Assembly (NCBI GenBank): GCA_037952775.1
Contig: JBANAY010000003.1
Coordinates: forward strand, 4,650,001-4,714,000
Source: Clonostachys chloroleuca
Taxonomy: Eukaryota; Ascomycota; Sordariomycetes; Hypocreales; Bionectriaceae
Direction: 5' to 3'
DNA length: 64,000 bases
Shown piece by piece: positions 1 to 11,478 of this stretch (position 1 is the stretch's first letter; every line of letters begins with the position of its first letter). Made by a program: the position numbers and the translations under genes. The notes under the pieces are model-generated. The model saw nothing but the letters and a program-made list of their open reading frames with translations. It was not told the DNA's origin and made no database searches.

Positions 1-1274
1 ATGTTACCACCACGGAGCAGGTGGATGGCGGGTGGGATGGCGTATGTTACGCCTAGCGCGACGACGGAGGCGGCAGTGATGGCATTGAAGGCACTTGAGG
101 ATCCCAGCAGGATCAAGCCGAAGACAATGATCCATCCAGTGGTCCACAGAAGGGCGTTGAGAGGAACACCGAGAGTGGGGTTGACAACAGCCCAAACACG
201 GCTCAGGGGAAGGCCCTTGTCTCGGGCGAAAGCATATGTCATTCGAGCGCTGGTAGTCATGAGGGCGGTCGAGGTGAAGACCATGCAGAGAATTGGGAAC
301 ATAAGCAGGCATATAGACCCAGCCTTATTTTTCGTGGCGTCGAAGAACATTTGTAGGAGCGGGCCGGCCGGGGATTCGATCACGGTGTTGAGGTCCTGGA
401 TAGTGAACAGCAGGCAGGTCAGGAAGATGAATCCGGAGAACATGCCAATGACGATACAGTACAGCATGATCTTGGGGCCCGTTTTTCTCGCTTCGGGAAT
501 CTCCTCGATCATGTGGGCCGTTGCGTCAAAACCGGTAAGTCCAAAGGCTCCTTGGAGCAGACCGAGGAGCCAGGCAAGACCATCGGGCCACTGAACCTCG
601 TTCACAAACTTGCCATAGACGAAGGCGCCGCTCTGATAATTAGGGGCGGCGCAAGCCAGCACGGTGATACTGATGATGATGAAGCCTGCCATGCTCCACA
701 GGAACGCGGCCTGGTTGAAGAGTGGAAGGAGTCGAGTGGCGAAGCTGTTGACGATCAAGGCAATAGAGGTGAAGCCAAGGTAGATGAGGAACTGGTGCCA
801 TGCCTCAGCTTCGTAGTCGGGGTTCATGAAGGCGATGATATTCATCACAAAAGTGCTGCCTAGCAAGGGACCTGTAGCCGCAAGAGCGACCCAACCAGCG
901 GCGTTGATCCATCCTGTGATGTAGCTGAGGCCTCTGGCGTACCGCGGCCAGCTGACAAGTGCCGCCCAGTGATATTGGCCACCGGCGGTTGGGTAGGCAG
1001 ACAAAAACTCGGCAAGGGAGGCGGAGAGACAGAGGTTACAGATTCCCGCAACGATGAGACCCCAGATAGCAGCGCTAGGCCCACCAGAGATGAGCGCAAG
1101 GTTGATGGAGGCAGAGAGGGCTGTCCATGTGTTCAGGATAGCGAAGGCCAGGCCAAGCATGGAAACCATGGAGAAGTTGCGTTGAAGCTCCTGCTTGTGG
1201 CCGAGCTGAGCAAGGGCGGCTGAATCATCGAGATGCCTGCTTGGCTTGCCTTCGGCATGTTGTATTTCGTCCAT
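1..1274 (-). CDS. APC-family amino acid / GABA / choline-type permease, C-terminus off the window
   Basis: Integral plasma-membrane transporter of the fungal amino-acid/choline/GABA permease group. The substrate (amine, amino acid or choline) cannot be read from sequence. It is read without introns from the ATG at 1274 to the left edge, about 424 codons, with the C-terminal part missing. The N-terminus has the family pattern: a hydrophilic leader, then LGHKQELQRNFSMVSMLGLAF opening TM1. About ten hydrophobic segments follow, and GLTGFDATAHMIEEIP (near residue 270) is the conserved loop of these permeases. The second permease at 17378-19081 is a clear paralogue, with matching leader and the same FDAxxHMxEEIP loop. 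The start is the first ATG before the conserved leader. Family call is firm, substrate unknown. Confidence 0.85.
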   Translation of the reverse strand, partial: MDEIQHAEGKPSRHLDDSAALAQLGHKQELQRNFSMVSMLGLAFAILNTWTALSASINLALISGGPSAAIWGLIVAGICNLCLSASLAEFLSAYPTAGGQYHWAALVSWPRYARGLSYITGWINAAGWVALAATGPLLGSTFVMNIIAFMNPDYEAEAWHQFLIYLGFTSIALIVNSFATRLLPLFNQAAFLWSMAGFIIISITVLACAAPNYQSGAFVYGKFVNEVQWPDGLAWLLGLLQGAFGLTGFDATAHMIEEIPEARKTGPKIMLYCIVIGMFSGFIFLTCLLFTIQDLNTVIESPAGPLLQMFFDATKNKAGSICLLMFPILCMVFTSTALMTTSARMTYAFARDKGLPLSRVWAVVNPTLGVPLNALLWTTGWIIVFGLILLGSSSAFNAITAASVVALGVTYAIPPAIHLLRGGN

Positions 1275-4221
1275 GGTGACGAGGTAGTAGAGATAATGAG
1301 GGGAAAGGAGAATGGGCGATAGGGAAGAGGTGGGAGGGACAGACTTGGATGGGCGGCCAGCGCAGAGCGAAGTAGATATATTTCTGGGATGGCCGAATGG
1401 GCCGCGGAGCTAATCAAAGGTGGTTCTCGAGTCATTCATCAGCCTTTTTGGAGCCCTTTCGTGGAGCCCCAGGTAAGAAGATGAAGTGAAACGGGAGTGG
1501 GCACACATGAAGATAACGGTACGAATGGGGGACAGAGGGGTTTGTTCTAGAAGGGCCAAGTCAGCCGCAGAGAAGATGACGTCCCCGGTACCTGGAAGGG
1601 CCTCACGCCAGCGGCTGCGGGACATTAGGTTGACAGGCTGCCTCCGTCATGCAGAAGTGATGCGAGTAAATCGACGCTATGGCCGCCACTAGTGTCATGA
1701 AATTCTCATTTCAGTCTTGGTCCAGGAAAACGTTCCAATAAGAGGCCCTTCTCGACCACCATCCTGAGTCATCAGGCGATCTCGCAGTTCTATGTGGCAA
1801 GATATCAATTTCTCTCAGCTTAACTCCAGACCTCTCTCCAGGATATGGGGTGTTAGGTAAGTTGTACGTAACAATGTGCCAATAGTAATATGTGTGGTGA
1901 GTAATTCAAAACCGCAATCTTGGGGATATCTCTAACTTACGTACGAGAATGACCATATCCCCAAGCTCCCCCATACTGTTCATGGAGATGCATAAATCTT
2001 GAAGCCAAGGGTGTTCACCTTTCAAATAGGTAGGAATGCTGATTATCAGGCATGTTTTCTGAACCTACGAAGATCCACCTTGGGTAGAAACAGGGGTCCT
2101 CGCTTGACACATTGTCAACAAAGAGCCTGTGCCTACTCTGGCATCCGGAACGTAAGAGCAAACCACCAACGCACAATGATACTCTACCATCAATATCTTT
2201 TCCGCCTTATCCCATAAAATATCGTCCCTCTTAGAAATGACTGAGCAATTCCCGTAGAATACTGATAGACACAATTCTACGTGATGGAAATGGGATGGCA
2301 CGTCAGGAAAAACCAAAGAGAGCTAGAGTTGCCACTACTGTCCCGTGTTATCCGGCCGGTCCGGTCGCTCGCCCCGCTGCGTTGATCCGACTTAGCCGAG
2401 CGCCAGTGCCAGTCTAAACCGCTGTAGAGCCAGTTAGTGGTAAAGCAAACGTCGTTCTAGGAGACCCCACCGCATGTGCTGCAGAGTTTTGGAGGCTGGG
2501 GAGCCGAAAGGGGACCCCTGATGTCCATCTTAATTAGGCATTCGGCACATTCGTGGTATCAGCACTAACTTCCATTGCCGGTTGGAGACCGGGCAGCCGG
2601 TGAACTAGTCGAGAGCTTGTAGTAGGCATAGGAACATCAGCGTCGTTGAAGCCGGCCTTTAGCGGTCGGCCGGCCGGAAGTCGTCCTCCGAATCTTCGCC
2701 GAGTGGGAGCAGCGCGTACTTCCCTTGTCCTTGGGCAGTGTTAAGGCCTAAATCACCCCTCGTGATATTAAGGATGAAGTCGAAAACATCTTCCAGATGA
2801 CACGATTTGACAATGTGGTCTTATGTGGTCGGGTGAGGCAGCGAACCCGGCATACTCGTCTCCATATATACCTCCATAGCACACCGACTTAACTCAGGGA
2901 TATGTGGGTGACAGAAACTATTACCGGGTCTGAAAACGATGAAGTAATGAAAACAGGCATTGTCCCCTTCTCAATGTCACCCTTTTCCCCGGCTCTGGGG
3001 TGCTCCGCTTAAGATGGAGGCAGCAGAGTCTGGAATACGCTCACTTCCGTCGTCATGCTATCGGAGTTTCGGACTTCTTGCTCTTATTTGTACTTGTATT
3101 CGAGACCATCGACTTTTGTGTATATCGAAGCTAGTGATATAGAATCTGGGTTAGAGATTCATGGGTGGCCCAAGCCTCTTCCCGCCACTTTTGTCTCGAC
3201 CAACTAAGTTCTAGATCTAACAGAAGAATCTCCAGTAGCTCTCGACGGAAAAACGATATGCCACGGCTAAAAGCAAATGGGCCGCTTCTCATTATATGGC
3301 ATGTTCAATGTGACAAGCCAAAGGTCATACAGCCCGAAGTAGGGGCAGTCGAAGTAAAATCAACAGTCCAGGTAGATGGCGAAAAGAAATCCCAAGATAC
3401 TAACATCATTCAATGCCACTTTAATTAAAATTGTGATATCAAGATCACTTAGTTTTTGATAGAAAATGAATAACTTTTGACGTCCGGGAGCAGCTGCGAT
3501 AATGCAACATGTTGACAAGAGAAGTTCAGTCAGTTAACTCTTGTCTGGGCTGGAAACTGACATTTGTTTGTTCTACAGCGTAGCTTCTACGTGTGAAAAC
3601 GTTCGATTCATGGTCCACAGAAAACTTTCGTGTCAACCATACACCACCTTCTTAGCACAGCTTGCATCTCAGGAAAGTTTTTTTCTGACATATTCTGAAA
3701 CATGCTCTCTACCTTCTGAACCTACATATTTCTGTCAATTCGGTATTCTAGCATGAACTTATTGTAATAGGCACTAATCGGCATCTGCGATTTCTACCGT
3801 TGGGGATCGACGGAAAATTCGTAGCGTGGTTTCAAGTAGACCTAGGCGGGCGACCAAAATGTTACATCTTATCATTAGAAACACAATTTTAACTGCATGT
3901 ATTAGCATGAGGTAGCCAAGTAAAAATAGTACCCAAGCAACAGTGTCTAAGGTTGTGCTGAAAGAAAGTAGTTGAAAGTCACGTTCACGATCATTACTGG
4001 AATCTAGATACACGGTTGAAGTTATGAGCCATTGAAGGTAAACGGATGTAAGGGTAGATATCTCTTTAACCAGAGCATCCTATTTCAGACGAACTCAAGC
4101 GTTTCGTTAGCAAATTCATATGCTAACTTTTCACCTGGAGTGGATGCCAAGTTGGGATCAAATGGACCGCACCCCATCGCACGTTTCCCTTCTCGAGACA
4201 GATCCGCAACTGAGCCGGCAT
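1275..4221. other. Long intergenic stretch, no supported gene
   Basis: Nearly 3 kb between the permease start and the 3' end of the DUF1479 gene. Only short open frames without recognisable domains occur. The first several hundred bases are the permease promoter side. Two CG-rich palindromic CCGGCCGG stretches lie near 2352-2359 and 2667-2678. No gene, RNA or element is claimed. Confidence 0.5.
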
Positions 4222-5641
4222 CTATATGCTCTGACTCTCCAATCCCCCCGGAAAGTCAGGCGGTGGACGCAAGTTTAAGAAATTTTCCCGTTGACGTTTT
4301 AAATACATAGCGTTAATATTGCACAAGGGGAACGAAGGGATATAAAATACACTGGCATCTTCCGTGCCTTGATGCTCGGCCTCAACCATGTGCGCAGTGT
4401 CACAATGCCAGAACACAGCATCACCCGGACGTACGGTCGGGATGGTTACAAAGCCTTGTGGACTTATGTGACAATGGAAACTTGGAAGAAGCTCTTGGCC
4501 GGCACCCATAGCAGCCCCATGGAAAATGGGAGACTTAGAGTCCAGCGACCATCGGTCACCAGTCTCTGTCACAAAGGGCCGTAGAAGTGTATAAGCAGTT
4601 GAGGCTTTGAGATCAGGAAAGACCCGAAGAGATCCATTCGTTGGGGCGCAGTTCGAGAGTGAAAGCCAACCCTGCGAGGTCAGTTAAACCTACCCCGAAT
4701 GTATGATCTGGGCATAATTCTTACCTGATAGGACCTGAACGCAGAACAACCTCCGGGGCCGTTGTACATATCGACGATAGCATTCAGTCTCGTGCTAACA
4801 TTGAAAGCATTGTGATGCTCCCAACGACCTTCTAAAATTTCCGTATAGCATTTGCGGTATTCTGGATCCTCCCATCGCTCCAAGGATCCTCCATCGAGAT
4901 GAGGACCCAGGTTGAAAGATTTGTCTCCGGGCTGGTGCCATGAAAGTCAGCAAGGAGCTTAGTCAGTAAAGGAGGTTAACAGACCATCCTCATTCTTAAG
5001 CGATCGCAGTAGGCTACGGCCTCAGACAACACCACCTTGTCATGATCTTGTTTATCCCAAACAAGGTTCAGTGCTGTCTGTGCTAAAAGCATGTTCTGGT
5101 GTGCCCGGGCTTCAAGTTGAGCCTTGCTCCAATAAATTTCGTATACCTGGCGATCATTGGTCGGGAAACCTTTGGTTGAAGGGTTCTTCTTGACGTATTC
5201 GCGCACAGACTGCTTCCAGTCGATTGCCTGTCTCTCCGACACCAACCCTCGGATCACAATCGTGCCGCGGTCTTTGAGCAAAGATTTTGATTTTTCAGGA
5301 AGCTGACCGCCATTTTCGACAATCGAGCTGAAGTCGACCTCTGGGATGATTGAATGGCTGAGCTCATTGACGCTGGGGATTGTTTCTTCCTCCAGATGCT
5401 TTAGAAGACGCAGCCAGCTATCAAGGATTGCCTCCCCGTTCTGGTCCACCAGCTGTTGCTTCAAACTACCAAAGCGAGGGGGAAGCTCGAAGTTGTTCGT
5501 GGACAGAGAAGCGAATGCATTTCCAATAGAGCCTTCAGACCTGTTCCCAAGTGCCATAGAGGCCAGCCCTCGCACGTTACTGTGTGCATATCGAACGGCT
5601 GGGTATCCCAATGTCCTTATTGCAGGTCTGACGAAGGCCAT
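4222..5641 (-). CDS. DUF1479 (YbiU-like) domain protein, Fe(II)/2OG-oxygenase-like
   Basis: Three exons: 5641-4985, 4931-4725 and 4671-4222, giving 438 aa, normal for DUF1479 proteins. Introns are 54 nt (donor GTCTGT, acceptor CAG) and 53 nt (donor GTAAGA), both phase 0. Exon 2 opens with PGDKSFNLGPHLDGGS, the family's metal-site-like HxD segment. A distal histidine lies in WHCDTAHMVEAEH near residue 375, so an HxD...H facial triad is plausible. The start at 5641 gives an Arg/Ala-rich N-terminus (RTLGYPAVRYAHSNVRGLAS) that could be a mitochondrial presequence (inference). The substrate of this family is unknown. It is divergent from the Mpv17 gene, with about 470 bp between starts. Confidence 0.85.
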
Positions 5642-6108
5642 ATTGTAATGCTTGACTTTAGTAAAAGTACATGATGCTTTTGATTAGGAGAAATTCGACA
5701 ATAATCCGATGTCAAACGGCTAGCCTGCATATATCAAGAGCTAGATAAAAGAGTCAGCGGAGACGGAGCTACCAAAAATGGAGAGACCGTCAGCCTCTCC
5801 ACTTCTTCCAGCAAGGGTCGCGTATATCAGATGTAACGTCGCAGAAACTGGCTTATGTTTGATTGTAGATAATCGGGTCTGAGATCTTGGACTAGCCGAG
5901 GGATGAGGGCGCTTGGAGGGGGTTTCGTCGTTCTTGCGTGATAGTGTGGATTTCCTCTATAAAACCTTCCCAACGGGGGTTAAAGCAACTCTTTAGGTAG
6001 GTCCGTAGATAAATTTTGTTTCAACGGCCCTTTTACAAAAGTATCAGGAGTCTGTCCTCTTCGATTGTTTCAAACAAGAGTTCCCGAAAACCAGCCATAC
6101 CACTCAAG
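5642..6108. promoter_or_regulatory. Shared divergent promoter between DUF1479 and Mpv17 genes
   Basis: About 467 bp separate the two start codons on opposite strands, so both promoters must sit here. A TATA-like CTATAAAAC lies at about 5957-5965, upstream of the Mpv17 side. No specific operator was recognised. Confidence 0.45.
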
Positions 6109-6880
6109 ATGGCTTCTCGGCTTTTTCAGGCCTATAATAGCGCTCTTAATCGTAGGCCGCTATTAACCCAAAGCATCACTGCCGCTGTAAGTTGCTAGTG
6201 GACTGTCTGAAACGTACACTGTTCCCCCTGACCGTATGCTGCAGTCACTCTATGCAGTTGGCGATGTGATCGCTCAAGGCGTTTCTGCGCGGACTCACAT
6301 TGACAAATCAAAATGGGATTGGGAGAGAACCCTGAGAATGACAGCTATTGGAGGGTTTGCGCTAGGTCCGACTATGGCTGTATGGTATGCTTTTCCTCCC
6401 TAGCTGTATGTGTTGCAATCATGGTTATTCATGTCTCTCAAATTAGGTACCGACTGCTGCAAAGGAGAATCCAACTGTCCACTCATACACAAAGCGTGCT
6501 TGCTCGAGTTCTGGTCGACCAAGCCATCTTCGCCCCTGGGTCGATTGTAGGACTGTACTACCTAACAGAGCTTCTTCGGCCTTCCACAGGCACCATTCAA
6601 AAAAGATTGTCAGCGGCTCAGCAAAGTGTTGAGAGTTCTTTCACCCAGGTGTTACTCAGAAACTACACTCTATGGCCAGGTAAGTGCATTGAAATAATTC
6701 ATCGAAATAGCATGGTTCCTAACTTGACCCTCTACAGCGGTATCCTATCTAAACTTTTTCTACGTTTCTCTTCAGTATCGACTACTTGTTTCCAACACCG
6801 TCGCCGTATTTTGGAGCGCCTACCTATCATTTACAGTGAACCGGGTCGAGCCAGGTGAGGAGGACTCCAAACGACGGTAA
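6109..6880 (+). CDS. Mpv17/PMP22 family integral membrane protein
   Basis: Four exons: 6109-6186, 6245-6384, 6447-6679 and 6738-6880, giving 197 aa, typical of the family. Introns are 58-62 nt with canonical GT-AG ends (GTAAGT/CAG, GTATGC/TAG, GTAAGT/CAG), and phases close exactly. The C-terminal signature reads LWPAVSYLNFFYVSLQYRLL, followed by SNTVAVFWSAYLSF, which is the W-P...NF...R...N...W..YLS pattern of Mpv17, PMP22 and yeast Sym1. The N-terminal half contains GDVIAQ and GFALGPTMAVWYRLL. Members are four-helix proteins of the mitochondrial inner membrane or peroxisome, linked to membrane permeability and stress. The compartment here cannot be decided. The start is the ATG just before FQAYNSALNRRPLLTQSI. 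Confidence 0.92.
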
Positions 6881-8986
6881 AATTACTTAAGTCAGCAGAA
6901 GCGTAGACCAGTTCCCTAAGAGCGGCAGACGCCAAGAGGGGCGGTGAGAGGGCGGAATGTCCGTTTTATTATCCCCGCATGGGGAGGACCGACTATGGAG
7001 GACAGTATGAGCAAGGGGTGAGATTAGTAGATCCGAAACCTAAACCCTGTCGATTGATTGCTACCGTTATCGCCGAATGTTTGCGACACTTGGGATTTTG
7101 TCAGACAAACCATGATTCGTTGTCTCTACGGGATGTCAAAATAAGATTAGTCGTTGCCTGACTAAAAACTAGGATTAAAACTCATGGAGATAGTATCTGT
7201 GAATTGGAAGCGCGATAGACTATTCTCATTGTGAACTGGTAGCTTCTCATGTAAATCACCTTTGATGATAATAACCAAAACTCCCCGCAGGGCCGTATAA
7301 GACGATTACTTTTCTAAGAACTAATGATGAAAATATAGAATATTTGATGAGAATAACAGTACGGGAAATGATAACGTAAAAGATAGCAGGACGTAGTTGG
7401 ACCTTATGAATCCCTCTCTTCTTCCGATTCCATATCCGCAAGAAGTATTTCATACCTGGCCATTATCGATTCGACAAATGAAACCCTCTTTAAAGAGTAA
7501 TAAAAGTTCTGCAAGAAGATTATATCCATTGTTGAACCCGAGTCCTCTTAAAAGAGGAGCCTCTTTGGATCTGTTGTGGAAAGCGGGTGCCTTCTCAAGT
7601 GACAATCATCTTCACTCCACCATACGACCTCAGCACCCGCAATAGCCATCTGCTGGGTTCTATGCATCTTGAATACTTCCTTTCGTAATATATTGTGCCA
7701 AATTGAATTGTAATAGGTCAGTCTCTACATTGTTATGCTACTCAGCCTTACCACTGGTCCATTCAGCGGCGCACGCTCTCGTTGAAGCATCTAGAGTAGC
7801 TAAATATTGAGTGACATGATATCTAATATCGGGGATTTTAGCTGCTTCTCCTTTGATTATTGGAGCATCAATGAGCATCTGACTGGATTTGCTTTTGTTA
7901 TTTATGGAAAAGAATAGCAGCTTTATGACTTGTCGCATCATATCACAGAATGCCAAACAAGGGCTACGCATTGGGGTCGAAGGATTAGTGCCCAAACTTG
8001 GTTCGCGAACCATGGTGGGAAGCATGAGTGTTTTTGCATACCGGGACTCCTTTTGAGGATGGCAGGCAAGCAGGGCCCCGTTCCCAGGTCGGCTTGCATC
8101 AGTGGGTGCCACATACGGCTGAACATGCATATGTTTTATGCTAGCTTCCTCTTTGTACACATCCGTCGTCATATAATCGACTCAAGGAAATAGGCTGATA
8201 GCAGATCTTCTCGGGGCAGCCGACAAGGCTCTCTAAAATTGGCTCGTTGGTAATAATTCTACAATGCGACTCTCTCTCTAGTCACACCCGAGTGGTATGG
8301 TCTGGCTAAGTAGCAGAGCATATGTTGGGGTGTCGAGAGGAGGCAACCATCTGTGAGGCCTGCAGATTAATGAGATCGACGGAGTACTCTAACTGACCGG
8401 TTAATGCATGTTTCATATTGCGTTGCTGATCTAAAGCTACGATTCTCGCGATGGCTTTGTTTAGGTTGCCCCCCTTATTGTCTTAGCCACCTTTGTCCTT
8501 TCTCTTAGCATATCTCAGATAGATGCATCAACATATCTTCTAGATGGGTTCACATGGTAAGTTAAAATGTGTGCTATTATGTGGTCGTACGAAGGCTGTT
8601 TTGTAATAATGACCCGAAAGGTATGGACGGCACCCTGCGTTGCGCAATACTCGGCATACCCCTGGGCATTGTGTAGCTGTAGTGTGCCATCCATATTGTC
8701 TCTGTCCAATAAATCGGCGCATTTATTGTCATGGAGCACCTCTAAGTCTTCCTCCGTTTCCAATCAGCTGTTGAGTAGGGCCACCACAACTTAGGTGCGT
8801 CATTGGGCATTTTGTTGGGCTTACTCTCATGCACCACTGCCCTCAAGTCACAGTGGTCCCTGTGATGACCCGTCACATAAGCCAGTCGTTCCGAGCTGAA
8901 AGCGAATTATCATCGAACAGCTTCCTTTCCCCGCACTTCGTAATAGTGGTCTGCCATACTCCTTTTCTTTACTCCAGGTTGCTACA
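6881..8986. other. Intergenic, no supported gene
   Basis: About 2.1 kb downstream of the Mpv17 gene. Short open frames (for example 7738-8172 and 8515-8763 on the minus strand) have no recognisable motif or splice partner. Nothing else stands out. Confidence 0.45.
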
Positions 8987-9307
8987 ATGACTTCAGTCGC
9001 CTCAACGTCTCTTAGTACCGTTCCTACCACGCCGGATACTACCGGCAGAGAGGTTGAAGAGGCCATTCAAAGCTTCAAACAAGTATTGAAAGCGAATGAT
9101 CTTGAAAGCGAACTTCAAGAATTCGAAAAGGAGGACAAGATCCCCCCTGTAGATGCTGTGTTGACATTTACCGCCCAGCTAGATTCAGCCAACCCATCCA
9201 GACGGGGACGGAGTCTTTCATCCAGCTTGCAAGAAGGCCGCAAGATGCAAGAACACTCATCTCACCTGATCGCTAATGAAACTATCATCAGTTCACATAT
9301 CATGTAA
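8987..9307 (+). pseudogene. Truncated N-terminal fragment resembling fungal STAND/NACHT proteins
   Basis: An open frame of 106 codons whose first ~80 residues look like the N-terminal helical region of fungal NLR-like STAND proteins: a Ser/Thr-rich start, then EEAIQSFKQVLKANDLESEL, then VDAVLTFTAQLDSANPSRRG. In intact members this is followed by a long helical region and a NACHT NTPase. Here the frame loses resemblance after about residue 80, stops at 9307, and no NTPase or repeat domain follows. The downstream 2 kb is AT-rich and stop-riddled. It is most simply a decayed remnant of a heterokaryon-incompatibility or defence-type gene. The family call is by pattern only; a small unrelated ORF is possible. 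Confidence 0.4.
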
Positions 9308-11478
9308 GACTGTTCGATCGGCTCTGTCAAAGGCTGGGTATAGACAGTCACATGTAGGCTGTATCCCGGGCTCCCCTATGGTCGCCGACTTCGCATTTGG
9401 ATGAAATGCAACGTAATGCTGACTAGAAATAGACCGCAAACCAAGTATGCCCTTATTACAGCTATACTGAAAAAGTTTTCGGTCCTTCTAGAGATAATAT
9501 GTCCTCAAAACGCGTTGCTGTTATGACAAAGATGTGGCTTGCAACAGATATTTTGGGTCGGTTGGTATATAAACAAAGCAGCCACCTCATCTTTCCAAAT
9601 AGTCAAGCTATTTTATAGCGTATTTATCTACAAGAAATTGGGCAAATATATAACTATTATAACTGAGTATCTGGGGCGTGCAAAATAATCCTTGTTGTTA
9701 GATCTGCACGAGGAGTGCTACTTACACGTGGACAGAACTCGTCCTCATTGCTCCCTTTACTATAGGGTACCTAAATTTGTTTCTTTCAATCTTGGAAATA
9801 TAAGTTTATTTATGAGACTTCAGAACTTATTATGCTAATGCGGTGCGCTTATTATGTTTGGACTCAAATGCGGCCAGATGTCTACACTGTGTTCAGCCTT
9901 AGAATACTGATTTCCTTCCCTACTATCATAATTTAGACCTATGATATACTTCTCCCAAATAGGCTCCAGCTGTAAAAATACCCCAAGCGTAAGATGAAGT
10001 CCAATAAACCAGGGAGTGTAGATTTAAGTCCCTGTACTAGAGTCTTATACCTATTGTATAGATTCCTCAATATAGGTTTATTATAAGTAGGCTCTATGTA
10101 TTCCTCGTAATTATTACTACATTTAATTGTGATAAGAAGTTGAGATATATTATATTGTCTACCGATAAAAGATAGTAGACGGAGCTATGTACTCTCAAGC
10201 TCCCTCTATTGAAGACTCTGGGTTATTTGAAGATCGAATTTAATTCGCCTAAAATGGATCAGGCTGCTCGGCTTGAGTGGTTGAAGTATCCCGAGAGTAT
10301 CGAGAAATAGGCTAGTGAAGATGAATACGTTGGTCGAATGGAGGATTTCGGAAGTATCTTGGTAGGTCTGTTGACTGACCAGAAAAAGGTCCGGAGGGAG
10401 ATTGCTGCACTGGCAATAAGGCTAATAAGATATATATTGCAACAGACAAGAGTAATTAAGCTTTGTAAAGGAGCAGTTCAGATAGTAATCTCTCCTGATT
10501 AATGAAGTTGTAAGCCCTAGCGTCTGATCGAATCTTCCCCTCTTAATAACAATATCCTTCTACTGGGGCCTATATAAACTATTTTGCCTAAGGTCTGTGT
10601 AGCGTAAAATCTTATCCCGAATTTCTGGTGGTAGTAAAAAGCCGAAGCGAAAGTATGATGATGTATTCTTCCCGGGCTATCAGTGGGGTCGCTATTCATT
10701 AGCCGAGTTGCGGCCAGTCGAGCAAGAGAATGGAGCGAATGATTATGATACCGACTAAGCCTTATGGTATACTCCTTGAGCTGTGGGAGTATATACAATA
10801 GCTGTAGAATCTGCTTAGCTGTTACTACATCCGTAATATCGCAGATGAATTCTAGGTGTAGACAGCTAGGAACAGCTGAAAATGCGAGATGAGAGTAAAC
10901 AGCTGATTATTGTGTAAGTATTGACCCTGTGTGAATATCGCCTGCTCAAATCTCTCGGTCGCTGGAGGAAACTGGAGCTCGATATCCAAGGCAGATATCC
11001 CGGATCTCTATATGAAGGGCCTTATTGAGAAGTAAGAGCTGCTTGGGGAATTCAGGACAGCGATATTCTCAGGTCTCCTTGGGGATTGGGCCTCCGTCTA
11101 GATTCTTGCGTAATTGAAATTGACAGCGCTAACCCTATCCTGGGACATTTGCTGGGAAAGTAGAATGATCTGGCCGATTCGCTAGCTGCGAGGCTGGTAC
11201 AATAACGACCGGGCATTCTCGTGTCAAGTGGGCAAAGAAATATATCCGCTTGCTGACTAGGTAGGGTAATGAGAGAAAGGTGACAGGCATCGGGTCGATA
11301 AAGATGGATTATCAGAAGCGTCAGTTCGAGGATACGTACCCTATTAAATCCTTTAGACCCCTATGGGGTGGTCACGTGAGCTGCGGTTCTGAAAAACGGG
11401 TCTCACTGCGCTCATTGTCAGAATTGGTAATTTCATCTCCAAGAGAACCAGGATTCGCGTCACCTCGGCCTTCCAGAT
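9308..11478. other. AT-rich degenerate stretch with scattered coding remnants
   Basis: Between the STAND-like fragment and the next regulator the sequence is AT-rich and rich in TA steps, as in RIP-mutated or decayed fungal DNA. Some windows still read as near-open frames with in-frame stops, for example the plus-strand frame from 10254 to about 10502, which has one internal stop in some 80 codons. I could not assign these to a transposon family, and saw no clear terminal repeats. A CACGTG E-box lies at 11373-11378, about 100 bp before the regulator's start. Confidence 0.4.

Noticed and set aside
1..594. Plus-strand frame over the left-edge permease
   Set aside because: Antisense shadow; the minus strand carries a continuous permease with conserved motifs.
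3165..3756. Two short plus-strand frames upstream of the DUF1479 gene
   Set aside because: Under 90 codons, no motif, no splice partner.
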